Shown here piece by piece: positions 61,601-64,000 of a DNA stretch of 64,000 bases (its first letter is position 1; each line of letters begins with the position of its first letter). The stretch covers positions 806,001 through 870,000 of the forward strand of contig OX460916.1 in the NCBI GenBank assembly GCA_949788275.1, given 5' to 3'. Both the position numbers and the translations under genes were made by a program. This stretch comes from Weeksellaceae bacterium (lineage in GTDB: Bacteria; Bacteroidota; Bacteroidia; Flavobacteriales; Weeksellaceae). A model generated the notes under the pieces. It worked only from the letters and a program-made list of their open reading frames with translations, did no database searches and was not told the DNA's origin.

Positions 61601-61717
61601 TTTATTTAGATAGGGATGCGCAGTGGCGCTAATGTTTATTGTCATAACGATTACTAATAGTAAATTAGTACAAAGTTTTTTAACAATGAATTTGTTTGAG
61701 GGTAAATGTTTAATCAT
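58646..61717 (-). CDS. Large T9SS-secreted adhesin-like protein
   Basis: 1023-aa exported protein. N-terminal signal peptide (about residues 1-35), then a choice-of-anchor/MAM-like region (CIVELPYTEDFSSSN..., residues about 85-245), a fibronectin type III segment (CDEPLAPFAHSPQANTAEIS, YTWWVRSVCSS), a second anchor-like domain (GFSDNFEGENQWIFVNGTQK), further Ig-like modules (YKWYSAAVGGQLLATTT), and a C-terminal T9SS type A sorting domain (LTYYPNPVDDFLVITG ... KMIRVSKK). ATG 61717 chosen over an upstream GTG at 61726. Probably a surface or secreted adhesin/enzyme-binding protein; no catalytic domain seen. Confidence 0.8.
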   Translation of the reverse strand: MIKHLPSNKFIVKKLCTNLLLVIVMTINISATAHPYLNKNNTYWESLDQRSHKSNPANWIDYVLFGSKKDLHLTFFNENPEIISKKNPCIVELPYTEDFSSSNTDLPLCTKVIDVNSDMKTWMVTTSNQSEFTPPFLRYLFSSTNDADDWFFTKGFVLKAGINYNLRYKTSGYGNDDAEKLKVMIGSSNTVEAMTITLKDYPKLTSKVIDEDFVFNVTKDGVYYIGFHAYSLKDHFMINLDDIRVSLSSPCDEPLAPFAHSPQANTAEISWTAPANPSSLGYEYFYSTTINKPLVDEEKAISTTKTRVQIDQLVKNTTYTWWVRSVCSSTAKTDWLKGGTFTTLLPKNDIGFSDNFEGENQWIFVNGTQKNQWVIGSATQNGGKKSMYISSDGGSKNTYTNTNSRTYAYTDFNLPATVKKAFLSFDWKSLGDRNGKDLLKLWIVPTNFKPVAGNAITESSNRIKLAELGLINSYSNQQINNLDLSKYTGSFRIVFEWTNDDINTVNPPASIDNFLLRTQCDAQITEVNHTTVYSGLNATVTVKATPGVTTYKWYSAAVGGQLLATTTTPSYTLKNVLKDAKVFVTATDDGCESDERTLINISVEELVTPIILNADKQNISACLNDYATISATGGEQYRAIKAFYFDTKEETSQWLITNGDETMTWNYGKSMKAGGKNQGELVLSSVQTTSETTQKTWSIKSPTIDLKNKTNDLALSFTYSLSLKSGASTTGSLAVEATEDNGLTWKTIWTNQTLKTSLNENGVIVKLPAFAKANKLQFRFSLNGNSQTIANWYLDDIVLSSTQQPIEWSTQEGLFTDSELRLPYKEGEFATVVYAQPSVTTSYTATVKTLSGVKVNSSISVKVIQTEAPTGEVYQSACSTRTLADFRVNGQNIRWYSSATADEELPATTAITAGVTYYASQTVNACESKSRLAVKANSCLETNDLTNTNLTYYPNPVDDFLVITGKEIIHSYQVINLLGQQLTTKTLNSESAKIDLRALQKGVYFVLVEFSSGHLKMIRVSKK

Positions 61718-61955
61718 AATGATCACGTGTTAATAATCCGAGCGAAGATAACCTATTATAACAGATGTTAAAAGATAAAAAACACATATGAATAGGGCTT
61801 TTAATCGGTATCTGATGCAATTTATTGTCTTATAAACGAATACGATTTATACGTAAAATCGATCTTTCTTTTTTATGATATAAACCATAAGAATTATAAT
61901 AAAAATGATTAGAGAAACCCGGTAAATGCTGTAAACAATATGCTGTAAAATAAAA

Positions 61956-61980
61956 AAGGTGCAGACCATGTCTACATCTT
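61956..61980 (-). terminator. Terminator after the endonuclease I gene
   Basis: 11-bp stem with one mismatch (61970s with 61956-61966; AGATGTAGAC / GTCTGCACCT) and an ATG loop. T run on the minus strand. It lies 24 nt after the stop at 62004. Confidence 0.7.
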
Positions 61981-62003
61981 AAAATTAATTGTATTTTTTA
62001 CTG

Positions 62004-63107
62004 TTATTTAATTACAATACGTTTGTTAATCTCCATTCCTTTTCCAACAATTTTTAAGATATAAACCCCTGGTGTTTGAATAGAAACATCTACTTTTTGT
62101 TGATTGTTTTTATTGACAATAGTATTCATTAATTGACCATTCAAATTAAATACATGAATTGATTCAATATTTTTTGAAGTGTTTTTCAACTGTACAGTTG
62201 CCATTCGGTTCGAAGTGTAAACTTCAACATCGGTTCTTTCCTGAAATTCAAAATCATCGGTCCCTAAAGCTATATTCCAAATTTGTTGGGCATATTCTGG
62301 GTGATCTATAAAAGGATTACGGTTGTTTTGGTGTTCGTAAACTAAATCGTTGATATCTAGCTCTCGCTGAGAAACAGGATCGTTTTGATGCCAAGTTAAT
62401 AAGATTTTTAAAAACGTATTGTTTAATACTTTGTTTTTTGTTCCATCAAACATGGCAAAATTCCAACTTTGAATTCCGCTATTTTCATAGCGTGTAACAA
62501 AATAGAAATAAGCACGTGCTACATCGCCTTTAAACTCATCTATCGGTTCAAAAACAGTTCCAGAGAACCCTTCAGAATAGCCTGCATTTAAAGCAGAACC
62601 AAGTTTAGAACCATTCATAGAAGTCCATGTTTCTTTTCCTACAACTCCTAAAGGATAATTACTACGTTGACCATTAACTTTTCCATCGGTAGGCCAAATG
62701 TGAAAGGCATCAGAAACCATTGGAGATTTTTTACTAAATACGCTTTGAGGAATCAAATGTTCTCTGTTGTAACAATCACCTTCATATTTATAATTTCCGC
62801 ACTCTTTCTGACCTGGTGTGTAATTATATGGATCTTGACCTGTAGCATTTTCTGAATAGATATCTAAAATTGTATTATCCTTTTCATAATACATGTCTTT
62901 AAAACCATTCTTAGGTGAATTTTTTCTATATAATGCTTTTAGAGCATCATAATTTTGACCATCATAATCTTTACTAATTATTTCAGCTAATTGAGATTTT
63001 AATTCATAGCCTTTCCCCGTTGCATTATTATAATAACCTGCTGGAGCTTGAGCTATAGCTAACTGAGTTGCAAGAGTAAATGCAAGAGTAAATACAATTT
63101 TTTTCAT
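62004..63107 (-). CDS. Endonuclease I family nuclease with T9SS sorting domain
   Basis: 367-aa secreted nuclease of the bacterial endonuclease I (EndA/NucM) family, which cuts DNA extracellularly. Signal peptide at residues 1-19 (FTLAFTLATQLAIAQA). The catalytic region has NREHLIPQSVF and DAFHIWPTDGKVNGQRSNYP, the His/Asn metal-binding core of beta-beta-alpha nucleases. The C-terminus (VEVYTSNRMATVQLKN onward) is a T9SS type A sorting domain ending GMEINKRIVIK. It lies next to a second, related gene. Confidence 0.92.
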   Translation of the reverse strand: MKKIVFTLAFTLATQLAIAQAPAGYYNNATGKGYELKSQLAEIISKDYDGQNYDALKALYRKNSPKNGFKDMYYEKDNTILDIYSENATGQDPYNYTPGQKECGNYKYEGDCYNREHLIPQSVFSKKSPMVSDAFHIWPTDGKVNGQRSNYPLGVVGKETWTSMNGSKLGSALNAGYSEGFSGTVFEPIDEFKGDVARAYFYFVTRYENSGIQSWNFAMFDGTKNKVLNNTFLKILLTWHQNDPVSQRELDINDLVYEHQNNRNPFIDHPEYAQQIWNIALGTDDFEFQERTDVEVYTSNRMATVQLKNTSKNIESIHVFNLNGQLMNTIVNKNNQQKVDVSIQTPGVYILKIVGKGMEINKRIVIK

Positions 63108-63141
63108 ATTTTTAATCTTTTTATAAATATCCTATTAAATG

Positions 63142-64000
63142 TTAATGTATAATTACACGTAGATTTGTTGAATAGTTTTCTCCGTTTATTTTTAAAATAT
63201 ATATTCCTTTTTCAAATCCTTTTAGTTCAATTGTTTTTAAATTTTTAGTGTTATCAAGAGAACGTACGCTTTGACCAAATGAATTAAAAACCTGAACCGA
63301 TTTTATAGTATTTGAAGTGGTAATTAATATATTATTCTTTTTGGTATATGCTTTTGCCCCATGATTCTTTTCAAGATAATTCACCGTAGTAGACAAAGAC
63401 TTCCATGTATTATCTGCGATTGGTCCGCCCCAAATAAGCGTTGCTAAATATGGATTATCAATAAACGGATTTCTATTTCCTTGAGCGTATGGTTTACTAT
63501 TATCCCCTAAATAGGCATTACGTTGTATTTCAATTTCTGAAACAGGATCTTCTGCATTCCATTTCAAGAATAAATCAATCATCCCATCAGGTGTTTGTGT
63601 TGTAGAGCCAAACCCAACGTTGGCAGGTAAAGTTCTTGTTTCATAACGGACATACATATACATCATCATTCGCGCAACGTCACCTTTCCATTCATCACCA
63701 GGATACCAACCAGAACCGACTTTTTTAGATGTACCATTTCCATCAATAAATTTTAGATTACCACGATCAGCATTACGCTTTACATCACTAGCTCTTAAGT
63801 GGTGGGCATCAGCTCCAGGACCGCTAGTGCCCAAAGGTGGATTTCCCAATGACTTTGCATAGGTATGTTCTCTATTCCATTGACCAGCATCGCCACCATT
63901 GTTATTCTTCAAACCATAATAAGCATCATTTCCAGTCGATGTTTTATTATAGCCATACAATAGAATAACACGCGTTGGGTTTGTTGGATCAATGTCTGTT
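63142..64000 (-). CDS. Endonuclease I family nuclease with T9SS sorting domain, 5' end outside window
   Basis: Second endonuclease I gene. The visible 285 codons run to the window edge with the frame open and no start (reading TDIDPTNPTRVILLYGYNK at the edge). It has NREHTYAKSLGNPP and DAHHLRASDVKRNADRGNLK, the variant active-site region of another subtype, and the C-terminal sorting domain ending STNLRVIIH. It lies 34 nt from the first gene; a tandem pair, same strand. The N-terminal part with the signal peptide is not visible. Confidence 0.9.
   Translation of the reverse strand, partial: TDIDPTNPTRVILLYGYNKTSTGNDAYYGLKNNNGGDAGQWNREHTYAKSLGNPPLGTSGPGADAHHLRASDVKRNADRGNLKFIDGNGTSKKVGSGWYPGDEWKGDVARMMMYMYVRYETRTLPANVGFGSTTQTPDGMIDLFLKWNAEDPVSEIEIQRNAYLGDNSKPYAQGNRNPFIDNPYLATLIWGGPIADNTWKSLSTTVNYLEKNHGAKAYTKKNNILITTSNTIKSVQVFNSFGQSVRSLDNTKNLKTIELKGFEKGIYILKINGENYSTNLRVIIH

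Noticed and set aside
1-64000. tRNA, rRNA genes or CRISPR arrays
   Set aside because: No cloverleaf-like, rRNA-like or regularly spaced direct-repeat arrays were recognised by eye; a dedicated scan could still find a tRNA.

Overview
The window reads as an AT-rich chromosomal segment of a Flavobacteriia/Flavobacteriales member (Bacteroidota). The evidence is lineage-typical families (DUF5686, GLPGLI, DUF6952, DUF3999/DUF2339, START-like), two kinds of type IX secretion (T9SS) C-terminal sorting domains, a Bacteroidota-type integrase in which the first catalytic Arg is replaced by Ser, and promoters of the TTG / N18-19 / TAnnTTTG type. I cannot name a species from sequence alone.

Layout. 1-5.6 kb: DUF5686 outer-membrane protein, then asnS and rpoN. 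5.6-11.3 kb: a decayed genomic island holding two truncated type I restriction specificity (HsdS) fragments around a Fic-family gene with paired palindromic operators, mobile-element HTH genes (one frameshifted), a GT39-like glycosyltransferase, an internally deleted tyrosine integrase and an IS3-type remnant. 11.3-17.9 kb: GLPGLI protein, thioredoxin/DUF6952, peroxiredoxin, succinyl-CoA:acetoacetate CoA-transferase genes, a UbiA-like membrane protein with a coupled methyltransferase, and a desaturase. 18-28.8 kb: DUF4442 protein, a MocR regulator divergent from a TonB receptor, then tyrosine/homogentisate catabolism (flavin reductase, fumarylacetoacetase, LuxR-type response regulator, hmgA, hppD). 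28.8-36.8 kb: small secreted protein, DoxX plus an apparently exported peptide deformylase, DinB, acyl-CoA ligase, a sigma-54 activator lacking a DNA-binding domain, two lipoproteins and a nucleoid-associated protein. 37-47 kb: START-like protein, class IV aminotransferase, YqgE, PdxH, HU, Fmt, RecQ and the DUF3999/DUF2339 pair. 47-55 kb: an aldehyde/alcohol dehydrogenase operon behind a good -24/-12 promoter candidate, OmpA lipoprotein, prolyl oligopeptidase, SDR and a small transaldolase. 55-64 kb: secreted proteins and T9SS cargo, including two tandem endonuclease I genes, the second running off the window.

Two themes join the genes. Tyrosine breakdown: HppD, HmgA and a fumarylacetoacetase yield acetoacetate, which ScoAB can convert to acetoacetyl-CoA; only the maleylacetoacetate isomerase is not seen here. 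Sigma-54 control: rpoN, an NtrC-type activator and a candidate -24/-12 promoter all lie in the window.

The most unusual non-genic signal is a family of four dispersed intergenic elements (5627-5736, 12160-12277 on the minus strand, 30881-30967, 42993-43088). Each starts TTTTGGGCG, has a GC-rich patch and CGGGC, then a stem-loop whose sequence differs from copy to copy while its pairing is kept, and ends near a CAATCCCTnnCGC-like tail. No tRNA, rRNA or CRISPR array was seen.
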